Assembly: GCF_900199725.1 (NCBI RefSeq)
Contig: NZ_LT904904.1
Location: 1,319,377-1,383,376 of the forward strand
Direction of reading: 5' to 3'
Length of the DNA: 64,000 nt
DNA from: Cytobacillus massiliigabonensis
Lineage (GTDB): Bacteria > Bacillota > Bacilli > Bacillales > Cytobacillaceae
Of this stretch, positions 26,270-37,576 are shown piece by piece (positions within the stretch are counted from its first letter, which is position 1; every line of letters begins with the position of its first letter). A model generated the notes under the pieces. It saw nothing but the letters and a program-made list of their open reading frames with translations. It had not been told where the DNA came from and ran no database searches. The translations under genes and the position numbers were made by a program.

Positions 26270-26284
26270 AATTTAGTTTCTGTC

Positions 26285-26540
26285 ATGAATGATACAAAGT
26301 GGCGAGAACTCCAAGATGCAGTAATAAATACTTTGTTATTTCCGCCACCATATCAAAGCAAGTTTTTGTTAGAAGATAAATTACACCCAGAAGAATTTGA
26401 AACGGATGTTTGGTATTGGGGAGATTGGAAAGAGGCCATTGTACCATTTTACAGTGCTGAGTGGGTACGACATAAAACCTATTAAAGAGATAGAGTTAAC
26501 TATAAGCTGTATATTGGACCGTAATAAAGGGGGAGTACTC
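26285..26540 (+). pseudogene. Frameshifted small gene, possibly DUF6678-like
   Basis: From the ATG at 26285 the frame reads MNDTKWRELQDAVINTLLFP, then WYWGDWKEAIVPFYSAEWVR and stops at 26483. At the end of that reading the other forward frame takes over with YDIKPIKEIELTISCILDRN and runs straight into the ankyrin gene without a stop. A one-base shift near 26465 best explains this. The MN-TKW start and EWV phrase recall DUF6678 proteins (memory only). Confidence 0.45.
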
Positions 26541-27251
26541 TTGAATTGGAAGGAAGTTAGCAAAACAAAAGATCTTTCTCAGGTACAGAAGGCAGCAGCA
26601 GAACTGGATGTAAATGAACGGGACGAGCGGGGGAGAACACCGCTGATGCTATTTTTGACCAATCGAATGCCTGTTCAGGCGATAGAGATATTGATCAAGC
26701 ATGGAGCAGAACTTGAGGCACAGGATAAACTTGGGGATACACCACTTAAAAAAGCTGTAAAGTTCAAGCAAATTGAAGCCCTGTTAACACTCATCGAAGC
26801 TGGGGCCAAACTGGACTCGCCACTAGGCATATTAGCTACAGCTTGGAATGCGGCCCGTGCAGATAAAAAGTTCGCTGATCTTCTGCTCGAAACAAAAGGA
26901 GCCGTTCGCCTTTCTCTGACACAGGAAGAGCAAAGGGGTGTTGAAGAGGTTTTGTATGAGGAGTCTCAGAAAAAGATGTGCGATAAGATAGAACGAATAA
27001 ATTCGCCGGAACTATTACATGCCATTGTGAACGAATATAACTGGGATGATGGCCCGGAACCGATGCTGTCCGTTTTTCATAATCCAGTCACTCCAGAAAT
27101 TACACTACTCGACATGTATGAATTGTTAGATGGAGATTATTGGATGGAGAAGAGTAATTCGGATGATCTGCTGAACACGGAAGAGGAGAAACGCTTTAAA
27201 GAACTTGCTGTTGCATTGAATGAAAGATTAAAGGGAACCGCCGTTGAATAA
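26541..27251 (+). CDS. Ankyrin-repeat protein, immunity-type
   Basis: Protein of 236 residues from the TTG at 26541, which has AAAGGGGGAG upstream. The open frame reaches back to 26397, but that part belongs to the frameshifted gene. About three ankyrin repeats occupy residues 15-130: VNERDERGRTPLMLFLTNRM, GAELEAQDKLGDTPLKKAVK, FKQIEALLTLIEAGAKLDSP. The C-terminal 100 residues are unassigned. Last gene of the island, with a terminator about 110 bases downstream. Confidence 0.75.
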   Translation: MNWKEVSKTKDLSQVQKAAAELDVNERDERGRTPLMLFLTNRMPVQAIEILIKHGAELEAQDKLGDTPLKKAVKFKQIEALLTLIEAGAKLDSPLGILATAWNAARADKKFADLLLETKGAVRLSLTQEEQRGVEEVLYEESQKKMCDKIERINSPELLHAIVNEYNWDDGPEPMLSVFHNPVTPEITLLDMYELLDGDYWMEKSNSDDLLNTEEEKRFKELAVALNERLKGTAVE

Positions 27252-27362
27252 TGACTGATGAAGGCCCAAAGGAGATCACAAGAAGATATTCCGCTTAGCT
27301 TTATTATTAGGTTCTCTTTAAGTGTGATGAATTAACCAGTTAGACTACATATCTTACTATTT

Positions 27363-27391
27363 AAACTCACTTCTTAAAAGTGAGTTTTGTA
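27363..27391 (+). terminator. Terminator closing the accessory island
   Basis: AAACTCACTT / AAGTGAGTTT stem with a CTTAA loop, followed by TGTATTTT. Confidence 0.8.
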
Positions 27392-27464
27392 TTTTATTAA
27401 ATCAATGATTTTTAAAGGAAAGATAAAAAATTTTTTAATTGGCAGACTGTGTATACCACAACGA

Positions 27465-27478
27465 TGTAAGCGGATACA
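27465..27478 (+). promoter_or_regulatory. CcpA cre site upstream of ilv-leu
   Basis: TGTAAGCGGATACA matches the cre consensus TGWAANCGNTNWCA at every defined position but one. It is centred near -88 relative to the predicted start. In B. subtilis a cre at a similar upstream position lets CcpA activate ilv-leu, so site and gene fit. Confidence 0.7.
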
Positions 27479-27507
27479 ACAATTCAGATTAATTTAAATT
27501 ATCAAAT

Positions 27508-27522
27508 AATTTTCAAAAAGGG
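27508..27522 (+). promoter_or_regulatory. CodY-like box overlapping the ilv-leu promoter
   Basis: AATTTTCAAAAAGGG matches 11 of 15 positions of the CodY consensus AATTTTCWGAAAATT and ends two bases before the -35. CodY represses ilv-leu in B. subtilis. Confidence 0.4.
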
Positions 27523-27524
27523 TG

Positions 27525-27553
27525 TTGACGGTTTGATGAAATGGGCGTAAGAT
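27525..27553 (+). promoter_or_regulatory. Sigma-A promoter of the ilv-leu operon
   Basis: TTGACG, a 17-bp spacer and TAAGAT, giving a start near 27560 and a leader of about 465 nt. Confidence 0.75.
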
Positions 27554-27594
27554 AGTCCTCAATATAAGAAATTAGAAAATTCAAGAAATATAAA

Positions 27595-27663
27595 CCGGTG
27601 AATTTTTAGGCTGATAAAACGTCCATACATAGTTTTTTTTAACCTGAAAATTTACCGATTTAA
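27595..27663 (+). other. Imperfect hairpin between promoter and T-box
   Basis: CGGTGAATTTTTAGG and CCTGAAAATTTACCG can pair at 12 of 15 positions around a long loop holding a run of eight T. It is transcribed but outside the canonical T-box; role unknown. Confidence 0.4.
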
Positions 27664-27689
27664 AGTATTAAAATATCAAAAATGAATAA

Positions 27690-27988
27690 TAAAAAAGCGA
27701 AGAAGAGGATAAGTAGTTTTATGAATTGGAATTTACAGAGAGCCGGAGCTGCTGTGAACCGGTAATTCCACCATAAGATGAACTCACCTCTGAGCACCAG
27801 CTTGAAAGAGGCAATTGAGTAGAGTTGGTCGGGTGTCTATCACTCGTTATCAAAACGGACAGAAAGCAGATGTCCATAAGTGCATGCAGATCGCATGAAT
27901 TTAGGGTGGTACCGTGGAATGGGATTTAAAGCCTTTCCACCCCTTATACCTAGGAATAGTAGGTTTTTAAGGGGTGGAAAGGCTTTTT
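27690..27988 (+). promoter_or_regulatory. T-box riboswitch, leucine type, of ilv-leu
   Basis: The T-box sequence AGGGTGGTACCGTGG is at 27903-27917. It is followed by a long terminator hairpin GCCTTTCCACCCCTTA / TAAGGGGTGGAAAGGC with a T run at 27983. In stem I the stretch GAACTCACC places specifier CTC (Leu) at 27783-27785. Uncharged tRNA-Leu would favour the antiterminator and read-through into ilvB. Confidence 0.93.
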
Positions 27989-28027
27989 ATATTTGAATAA
28001 AAGGATAAAAGAGGAGGTTTTATACGA

Positions 28028-29743
28028 ATGTTGCAGCAAGCTGCCTTAACAGAATCAAATACCAATGCCGAAATGGTTACTGGTGCTGATCTGTTATTAG
28101 AGGCCTTGGAAAAGGAAAAGGTGGAAGTGATTTTTGGATATCCTGGGGGAGCTGTGCTTCCGATCTATGACAAGCTTTATGATTCAAAAATTCTTCACGT
28201 TCTGCCAAGGCATGAGCAAGGAGGAATTCATGCAGCCGAAGGGTACGCGAGAATTTCAGGAAAGCCTGGAGTGGTTATAGCCACGTCTGGTCCAGGAGCA
28301 ACTAACATTGTTACGGGTCTCACAGACGCAATGATGGATTCTCTCCCGCTCGTTGTATTCACCGGTCAAGTTCCAACAAATGTAATTGGCTCTGATGCTT
28401 TCCAAGAAGCGGATGTACTTGGAATTACAACACCCATTACAAAATACAATTACCAGGTGCGAAACATTGAAGACATCCCTCGAATTGTAAAAGAGGCATT
28501 CTATATTGCCTCAAGCGGAAGACCGGGTCCAGTCTTGATAGACATTCCAAAAGACATTGCAGCATCGGTATCAAAACCTCCAGAAGAACAAGAAATAAAG
28601 CTGCCTGGCTATCAGCCAACCGTTCAGCCCAACTATCTGCAAATTAAAAAATTATCTGAGGCAGTTAGTCGAGCAAAGAAACCAGTCATCCTCGCTGGAG
28701 CTGGTGTTCTGCTTGCAAAGGCATCGAAGGAATTAAAAGAATATGCAGAGCAGCAGCACCTTCCAGTCATTCATACATTGCTTGGATTAGGAGGATTTCC
28801 GGCAGACCATAACTTATTTGTTGGGATGGCAGGCATGCATGGGTGCTATGCATCGAATATGGGTTTGAGTGAATGTGATTTATTAATTAATATCGGTGCA
28901 CGATTTGATGACAGGCTAACAGGAAATTTACAATTCTTTGCCCCTCATGCAACGGTTGCACACATTGATATTGATCCAGCTGAAATTGGGAAGAATGTTC
29001 CAACAGCCATACCGGTTGTTGCAGATGCGAAAGAAGCATTGAAAGAACTAATCAAACAAAATGGAAAGCCTCCGGTTCATACGGAATGGCTGGAACAAAT
29101 TCATAAATGGCAAGAAGAATATCCTTACTATTACGGAGAGTCAGCCGCTCTAAAGCCGCAAAAAGTGATGGAGATGCTTTACGAAAAGACAACTGGTGAT
29201 GCAATTGTCGTTACGGATGTAGGGCAGCACCAAATGTGGGCAGCACAATATTATCAATTTAATCAAGCCAATCGATGGGTAACCTCGGGCGGACTAGGAA
29301 CAATGGGGTTTGGTTTGCCAGCAAGCATCGGCGCTCAGCTTGCTGATCCAGATCGATGTGTCATTGCAGTTCTTGGGGATGGCGGATTTCAAATGTCTAC
29401 ACAAGAGCTAACAGTTATTAAAGAACTAAATCTGCCTATTAAAATCGCAGTATTCAATAATCTAGCTCTAGGCATGGTACGGCAATGGCAGGAAATTTTT
29501 TATGACAAACGATATGCCCATAGTAAAATCCCTATTCAGCCTTCCTTTGTGAAGCTAGCAGATGCTTATGGAATAAAAGCATATGAAATAAATACAGCAG
29601 AAGAAGCTGAAGTCATTTTAGAAGAAGTGCTGAATAATCGTGAGCCCGTTCTGCTAGATATTCGTATTGATCCTGATGAAAATGTCTATCCGATGATTGC
29701 CCCAGGGAAAGGGCTGCATGAAATGGTAGGTGCAAAGCCTTGA
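28028..29743 (+). CDS. ilvB: Acetolactate synthase large subunit
   Basis: Thiamine-diphosphate enzyme making acetolactate or acetohydroxybutyrate, the first common step to valine, leucine and isoleucine. 571 residues. The catalytic glutamate is in [17 protein letters not shown] near residue 60. FAD/central-domain pieces ([30 protein letters not shown]) follow. The ThDP motif begins at [20 protein letters not shown] and ends at [12 protein letters not shown]. Start ATG follows GAGGAGGT. The gene ends in a four-base overlap (TTGA) with ilvH, so subunit synthesis is coupled. Confidence 0.97.
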   Translation: MLQQAALTESNTNAEMVTGADLLLEALEKEKVEVIFGYPGGAVLPIYDKLYDSKILHVLPRHEQGGIHAAEGYARISGKPGVVIATSGPGATNIVTGLTDAMMDSLPLVVFTGQVPTNVIGSDAFQEADVLGITTPITKYNYQVRNIEDIPRIVKEAFYIASSGRPGPVLIDIPKDIAASVSKPPEEQEIKLPGYQPTVQPNYLQIKKLSEAVSRAKKPVILAGAGVLLAKASKELKEYAEQQHLPVIHTLLGLGGFPADHNLFVGMAGMHGCYASNMGLSECDLLINIGARFDDRLTGNLQFFAPHATVAHIDIDPAEIGKNVPTAIPVVADAKEALKELIKQNGKPPVHTEWLEQIHKWQEEYPYYYGESAALKPQKVMEMLYEKTTGDAIVVTDVGQHQMWAAQYYQFNQANRWVTSGGLGTMGFGLPASIGAQLADPDRCVIAVLGDGGFQMSTQELTVIKELNLPIKIAVFNNLALGMVRQWQEIFYDKRYAHSKIPIQPSFVKLADAYGIKAYEINTAEEAEVILEEVLNNREPVLLDIRIDPDENVYPMIAPGKGLHEMVGAKP

Positions 29744-30258
29744 AAAAAATCATTAGTATGACAGTCATGAATCGCCCTGGCGTTCTTAATCGAATTACCA
29801 ACCTTTTTTCTAAGAGGAACTACAATATTGAAAGCATATCTGTAGGATTGACAGAACAGGAAGGAATTTCAAGGATTACATGTATCATTCATGTAGAAAG
29901 TGATCGGGAAGCCGAACAAATTACGAAACAGCTGAATAAACAGATTGATATTTTAAAAGTAACAGATATTAGTGATCAGGCAATTGTTGCCAGAGAACTG
30001 GCATTAATTAAGGTGCTCTCCACCCCGCAAACTAGGAATGAACTTTATGCATTAATCGAGCCATTTCGAGCAGCGGTTATTGATGTAAGCAAAGATAGCC
30101 TTGTTATACAGATCACAGGGGAATCAGAAAAGATTGAAGCATTTATTGAACTGATTAAGCCTTATGGAATTAAGGAGCTTGCTCGCACAGGAACGACGGC
30201 ATTCCCAAGAGGAACACAAAAACCAGTCAATACGCAAAAAACTTACTCAATCGTTTAA
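29740..30258 (+). CDS. ilvH: Acetolactate synthase small regulatory subunit
   Basis: Regulatory subunit that activates IlvB and confers valine feedback inhibition. 172 residues starting at TTG. An N-terminal ACT domain ([20 protein letters not shown] with the NIESISVG strand) and a C-terminal ALS small-subunit domain ([20 protein letters not shown]) are visible. The start overlaps the ilvB stop by four bases. The gene is also called ilvN in other bacteria. Confidence 0.96.
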   Translation: MKKIISMTVMNRPGVLNRITNLFSKRNYNIESISVGLTEQEGISRITCIIHVESDREAEQITKQLNKQIDILKVTDISDQAIVARELALIKVLSTPQTRNELYALIEPFRAAVIDVSKDSLVIQITGESEKIEAFIELIKPYGIKELARTGTTAFPRGTQKPVNTQKTYSIV

Positions 30259-30296
30259 TTAAAAGCTGAAATCAACCTCTACAAATTAAATATTAA

Positions 30297-32910
<2,614 letters not shown>

Positions 32911-32982
32911 TAAGAAAGACCGATTTTAATCTACAGTTATCAAATATAAATTCATTCATAATCATAAGACGGAGGGATAACA

Positions 32983-34095
32983 ATGAAAAAACGTATCGCA
33001 GTACTACCAGGAGATGGAATCGGCAAAGAAGTGGCAAAGGGAGCAATTGAAATTTTGCAAGCTGTTGGAGAGCGTTTCGGACACCAGTTCTATTTTCAAT
33101 ACGGATTAATCGGTGGAGAAGCAATCGATGCGGTTGGTTCGCCACTTCCGAATGAAACAATCGAGCTGTGCAAACAAAGCGATGCGGTTTTACTAGGAGC
33201 AGTTGGCGGTCCAAAATGGGAACGTCAGCCAGCACACCTTCGTCCAGAACGTGGACTGTTAAAAATCCGGAAAGAACTTAATCTATATGCGAACCTTAGG
33301 CCAACGAGCTATTATTCAAGTCTTGCAGACTCCTCACCCCTTCGTAAAGAAGTAATTGAAGGTGTCGATATGGTCATGGTAAGGGAATTAGCAGGCGGTT
33401 TATATTTCGGCAAACCGAGTGAGCGTACACGAAAAAACGGAGAAGATGAAGTAGTAGATACGCTGTATTACAAAAGGGCAGAAATGGAAAGAGTGATTAA
33501 ACTAGCATTCCAGCTAGCTAAAGATAGAAAAGGGAAGGTAACATCAGTCGATAAAGCGAATGTGTTAGAATCCAGCCGAATGTGGAGAGAAGTTGCTGAA
33601 TCAGTTTCTAAACAATATCCAGATGTTGAGCTAGAACACATGCTTGTGGACAATGCAGCCATGCAAATGATTAAACATCCAAAACGGTTTGATGTCATTG
33701 TAACTGAGAATATGTTCGGTGATATTTTGAGTGATGAGGCGTCGGTTTTAACTGGATCGTTAGGAATGCTTCCTTCTGCCAGTCTATCTGAAGATGGACC
33801 ATATCTATATGAACCGATTCATGGCTCAGCGCCTGATATTGAAGGGAAAAACACGGCAAACCCAATTGCGATGATTCTATCAGCTGCCATGATGCTTCGC
33901 CTATCATTTGGCATGAAGAAGGAGGCTGAAGCGGTTGAGCAAGCAGTAAATCAAGTGCTTGATGCTGGATACAGAACAAAAGACATTATGTCATTCGGCA
34001 AGAAGGCTGTAACAACAAAAGAAATGGCCGAAGAAGTGAAAGCAACTCTAATGGATAATGAAGCGATTATGCATATCATGAGTGCGTACGCATAG
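32983..34095 (+). CDS. leuB: 3-isopropylmalate dehydrogenase
   Basis: NAD-dependent oxidative decarboxylation of 3-isopropylmalate. 370 residues of the isocitrate/isopropylmalate dehydrogenase fold: LPGDGIGKEV at the start, VGGPKWERQPAHLRPERGLL, the arginine-rich substrate site, VTENMFGDILSDEAS for metal binding and EPIHGSAPDIEGKNTANPIA near the NAD site. Ribosome binding site GGAGGG. A repeat fragment and a hairpin separate it from leuC. Confidence 0.96.
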   Translation: MKKRIAVLPGDGIGKEVAKGAIEILQAVGERFGHQFYFQYGLIGGEAIDAVGSPLPNETIELCKQSDAVLLGAVGGPKWERQPAHLRPERGLLKIRKELNLYANLRPTSYYSSLADSSPLRKEVIEGVDMVMVRELAGGLYFGKPSERTRKNGEDEVVDTLYYKRAEMERVIKLAFQLAKDRKGKVTSVDKANVLESSRMWREVAESVSKQYPDVELEHMLVDNAAMQMIKHPKRFDVIVTENMFGDILSDEASVLTGSLGMLPSASLSEDGPYLYEPIHGSAPDIEGKNTANPIAMILSAAMMLRLSFGMKKEAEAVEQAVNQVLDAGYRTKDIMSFGKKAVTTKEMAEEVKATLMDNEAIMHIMSAYA

Positions 34096-34099
34096 AAAA

Positions 34100-34125
34100 G
34101 CGGAGGCGGCTGTTTAGCCCCGACA
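34100..34125 (+). repeat. Short dispersed repeat fragment between leuB and leuC
   Basis: The 26-bp stretch starting GCGGAGGCG and ending TTAGCCCCGACA begins 5 bases after the leuB stop. An inverted copy with two differences is at 42510-42535. From memory, similar stretches occur downstream of many Bacillaceae genes. Confidence 0.6.
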
Positions 34126-34203
34126 GTTGAGCGATTTGTTGGTCCTATTGGGGATAGATAAAAAGATTTGCAGCCATACCTGAAATGAAAGCTATTAAAT
34201 AGA

Positions 34204-34235
34204 AAACACGACCAAATATGGTCGTGTTTCTTTTC
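34204..34235 (+). terminator. Hairpin with short T run between leuB and leuC
   Basis: Perfect 11-bp stem AAACACGACCA / TGGTCGTGTTT with a 4-base loop, then CTTTTC. It could partly terminate or mark an mRNA processing/stability site inside the operon. Confidence 0.6.
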
Positions 34236-34258
34236 AAAAAAGAAAGCAGGAGGAAAAA

Positions 34259-35677
34259 ATGGGGAAAACAATTATTGATAAGATATGGGAAAAGCATGTT
34301 GTCTATCAAGAGGAAGGAAAGCCTGATTTAATCTATATAGATCTTCACTTAGTACATGAGGTAACCTCACCACAGGCATTTTCTGGGTTAAGAATGAAAA
34401 ACCGTAAAGTTAGAAAACCAGAGAGAACGTTTGCGACGATGGATCATAACGTGCCGACTGTGAATCGGTATAAGATTGATGACCCAGTTGCTTTAAATCA
34501 AATGACGACTTTGGAAAAAAACTGTTTGGAATTCGGCATCCCACTTGCTGGGATGGACAGTCCGGATCAGGGAATCGTTCATGTGATAGGTCCTGAGCTT
34601 GGACTAACACAGCCTGGAATGACGATTGTTTGCGGTGACAGTCATACGTCTACACACGGGGCATTTGGCGCAATTGCCTTTGGAATTGGTACAAGCGAAG
34701 TGGAACATGTGTTAGCGACACAAACGCTTTGGCAAACAAAACCGAAAACATTAAAAATCGAAATAAATGGAGAGCTTCAAAAAGGGGTTACGTCTAAAGA
34801 TGTCATCCTTTATATTCTATCCAAATATGGTGTCAATTTTGGGCAAGGGCATGTTATTGAATACTGTGGTGAGGTTATCGAAAGAATGTCCATGGAAGAG
34901 CGGATGACTATTTGTAATATGTCAATTGAAGGAGGAGCAAGAGCTGGTTTAATCAGCCCTGATGATACGACATTTTCCTATTTAGAAGGAAGGAAGCACG
35001 CACCAAAAGGAGAAGAGTTTAAAATGGCTGTCATGCAGTGGAGAGAACTTGCTTCTGACGAGGATGCCGTATTTAATAAAACGATAACGATTGACGGAAA
35101 TGTAATTACACCAATGGTAAGCTGGGGAACAAATCCCTCTATGACATCGAGTATTAATGAAGCTATTCCATATTTAAAAGATTGTAAAAATGAACTGGAA
35201 CAAAAATCGCTAGAAAGAGCAATTGATTATATGGGTCTAAAAGAAGGCCAGAAAATTGCTGACATTGAAATACAACATGTTTTTATCGGCTCGTGCACAA
35301 ATTCACGATTAGAAGACTTGCGTCAAGCTGCTGAAATTGTAAAAGGGAAAAATATTCATCCAACTGTGAGAGCATTAGTTGTACCGGGTTCTCAGCAAGT
35401 TAAGAAGCAAGCTGAGTCGGAAGGGTTAGATTTGATCTTCCAAAAGGCAGGCTTCGAATGGCGGGAATCAGGCTGCAGCATGTGTTTGAGCATGAATAAC
35501 GATATCGTTCCAAGCGGAGAGCACTGCGCATCCACTTCGAACCGTAACTTTGAAGGCAGACAAGGAACAGGGGCTAGAACTCATTTAGTCAGCCCGGTAA
35601 TGGCTGCTGCTGCCGCATTATATGGACGGTTTGTTGATGTCAGTGAAAAGGTATCTGCTAAAAGTCATATAGGATAG
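34259..35677 (+). CDS. leuC: 3-isopropylmalate dehydratase large subunit
   Basis: 4Fe-4S isomerase subunit converting 2- to 3-isopropylmalate together with LeuD. 472 residues. The aconitase-family cysteines are in [13 protein letters not shown] near residue 345 and in [10 protein letters not shown] near residue 405; HSHTS-type [20 protein letters not shown] is near residue 127. Ribosome binding site AGGAGG. leuD follows after 15 bases. Confidence 0.97.
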   Translation: MGKTIIDKIWEKHVVYQEEGKPDLIYIDLHLVHEVTSPQAFSGLRMKNRKVRKPERTFATMDHNVPTVNRYKIDDPVALNQMTTLEKNCLEFGIPLAGMDSPDQGIVHVIGPELGLTQPGMTIVCGDSHTSTHGAFGAIAFGIGTSEVEHVLATQTLWQTKPKTLKIEINGELQKGVTSKDVILYILSKYGVNFGQGHVIEYCGEVIERMSMEERMTICNMSIEGGARAGLISPDDTTFSYLEGRKHAPKGEEFKMAVMQWRELASDEDAVFNKTITIDGNVITPMVSWGTNPSMTSSINEAIPYLKDCKNELEQKSLERAIDYMGLKEGQKIADIEIQHVFIGSCTNSRLEDLRQAAEIVKGKNIHPTVRALVVPGSQQVKKQAESEGLDLIFQKAGFEWRESGCSMCLSMNNDIVPSGEHCASTSNRNFEGRQGTGARTHLVSPVMAAAAALYGRFVDVSEKVSAKSHIG

Positions 35678-35692
35678 GGAGGAAGTGGAGAA

Positions 35693-36283
35693 ATGAGTGG
35701 GTTGAGAAAGATAGAAGGAAAAGCAGTTGCAATGAATCGTGCGAATGTAGATACAGATCAAATCATACCAAAACAATTTTTAAAACGAATTGAGAAAACA
35801 GGGTTTGGTCAATATTTATTTTATGACTGGCGGTATACAAAGGAAGGAAAGGAGAATCCTATGTTTGAATTAAACCAGCCTGAAAATCAGGGTGCTTCAA
35901 TCTTAATTGCCAATGAAAATTTTGGATGTGGATCCTCTAGAGAGCATGCGCCTTGGGCACTGTCGGATTACGGCTTTAAAGTTGTGATTGCTCCATCGTT
36001 TGCAGATATTTTTCATCAAAATTGTCTGAAAAATGGGCTGCTTCCAGTAAAGCTGCAAGCGGCAGAAGTAGCGTATTTATTAGATAAATCTCAAAATCAT
36101 CCTTGCCACTTAACAATAAACCTCGAAAGGGAAACGGTAACAGATGACAACGGCTTTTTAGCTTCCTTTCCAATTACTGCTTATTGGAAGAAGATGCTGT
36201 TAAATGGCTGGGATGAGATTGAAATTACCCTTCAATTGGAAGATGAAATAGTGCAATACGAGAGTTCTAAATATATCGGATGA
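35693..36283 (+). CDS. leuD: 3-isopropylmalate dehydratase small subunit
   Basis: Swivel-domain subunit of isopropylmalate isomerase. 196 residues with NVDTDQIIPKQFLKRI near the start and the substrate-binding loop GCGSSREHAPWALSDYG near residue 83. Last gene of the ilv-leu operon, followed by a terminator. Confidence 0.96.
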   Translation: MSGLRKIEGKAVAMNRANVDTDQIIPKQFLKRIEKTGFGQYLFYDWRYTKEGKENPMFELNQPENQGASILIANENFGCGSSREHAPWALSDYGFKVVIAPSFADIFHQNCLKNGLLPVKLQAAEVAYLLDKSQNHPCHLTINLERETVTDDNGFLASFPITAYWKKMLLNGWDEIEITLQLEDEIVQYESSKYIG

Positions 36284-36293
36284 TCGTTGCTTT

Positions 36294-36338
36294 AAGGTTC
36301 ACAGCAAAGGAGAAGGCTGTGGATCTTTTTTGTTTTTT
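36294..36338 (+). terminator. Terminator of the ilv-leu operon
   Basis: TTCACAGC / GCTGTGGA hairpin followed by TTTTTTGTTTTTTT. Confidence 0.8.
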
Positions 36339-36388
36339 TAAAGTTTTCATGCTAAACTTACTTCAAAATTAAGTAGGGCGGGAACTGC

Positions 36389-37414
36389 ATGAAGAAACGG
36401 GATCGGAAAAAATTAAATGATAAAGTAATCCTTTTTCCCGATCTGGAAAAAAGGCTTCTTGAAAAAGGGCTTGAAAAAATGCAACAGAAAAGATTTCGGG
36501 AAGCAACCGAGCACTTAGAAGAAGCAATACGATTAGATCCTGAAAATAGCGATATTCATATCGGATTAGTACTCGCATATTTTGAATGGGGCTCATTGCA
36601 AAAGGCAAAGGAAATAGCAGCGAGTATGCTGCAAAAAGGAATTGGGGAATACATCCAAATTATTGACCTATACTTAATGATTCTTGTCCAGCTTCATCAA
36701 TATGAGGAAATTGTAACGACGATAGAGATTCTATTAGAAGAAAAAGAGATTCCAACGGAAAAATACGAAAACTTTACTCGAATGTTAGAATTCAGCAGGA
36801 GAATGGCAGAGGAAAAACCTGAAAAGGAAGCTAAAGAAGAAGCGGCTTTAGTAGAATTGGATAAAGACCTAGACTTGTTTGCTCTCAAGACTCAACAAGA
36901 GCAAGTGAATATGGCTGCCAAGTTAGCAGAGAGAAATATTCGATCGTATGTTGGCGAAATAAACACATATCTCCAATCGAAGGAAGGGTCACCTTTCTTC
37001 AAAACGATGCTCCTTAATGTTTTAATTGAGCATGATTATGATAAAGAGGTCACCGTTGAGAAACTTGGAAGAAAACTTTCAGTCATACCCTTTCAGCTCC
37101 CTCCTATTCATAAGCAGCCAGAGACTGAATTACTTCTTAATGTTCTCAGCAGTCAAATTGAACATGAAGATCCAATTCTGTTTGAAAATATTAAAAGCTT
37201 GATTAACCGCCATTCTTTCATTCTTTACCCATTTCAGCTAGAAACGTATAAAGAAAATGTTTGGGCAGCCGCGTATCATACTCTCGTAGCTGAATATTTA
37301 GGTTCAGCTATGGATGAAGATCTGCTCATGCGGTATCAAGTGGAAATCGAAGAACTGAAAGCCGCACTGCTAGAATTAAGACAGCTTGAAGAAATTTCAT
37401 CTTCCGATTTTTAG
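36389..37414 (+). CDS. ysoA: TPR protein (YsoA-like)
   Basis: Protein of 341 residues with tetratricopeptide helices in the N-terminal third (KRFREATEHLEEAIRLDPEN, HIGLVLAYFEWGSLQKAKEI, LDLYLMILVQLHQYEEIVTT) and a helical C-terminal part. Position between leuD and tig and length match B. subtilis ysoA, whose function is unknown. The start ATG follows GGCGGGAAC. Soluble; no catalytic motif. Confidence 0.85.
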   Translation: MKKRDRKKLNDKVILFPDLEKRLLEKGLEKMQQKRFREATEHLEEAIRLDPENSDIHIGLVLAYFEWGSLQKAKEIAASMLQKGIGEYIQIIDLYLMILVQLHQYEEIVTTIEILLEEKEIPTEKYENFTRMLEFSRRMAEEKPEKEAKEEAALVELDKDLDLFALKTQQEQVNMAAKLAERNIRSYVGEINTYLQSKEGSPFFKTMLLNVLIEHDYDKEVTVEKLGRKLSVIPFQLPPIHKQPETELLLNVLSSQIEHEDPILFENIKSLINRHSFILYPFQLETYKENVWAAAYHTLVAEYLGSAMDEDLLMRYQVEIEELKAALLELRQLEEISSSDF

Positions 37415-37423
37415 TCTTCCTTG

Positions 37424-37451
37424 TTGAAAGAAAAGGAACGTGTGGTATAAT
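37424..37451 (+). promoter_or_regulatory. Sigma-A promoter of tig
   Basis: TTGAAA, a 16-bp spacer and TATAAT, with TGTG just before the -10. It lies 10 bases after ysoA, and the tig leader is about 120 nt. Confidence 0.75.
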
Positions 37452-37576
37452 ATAATGGTTGTATATGTAGATGGTATTTTTTATGTTAAAAATGTATAAT
37501 GCTTGTAAAACAAGCTTTATCCATATCCATTTGTTACGTATGAAATGATAATAGATTGTTGGAGGGAATTAATTTT

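Noticed and set aside
14293-27251. A complete toxin-antitoxin or phage-defence operon with its own toxin
   Set aside because: No protein in the stretch has a toxin-like nuclease motif, export signal, LXG/WXG or RHS repeats, so only the immunity side can be supported.
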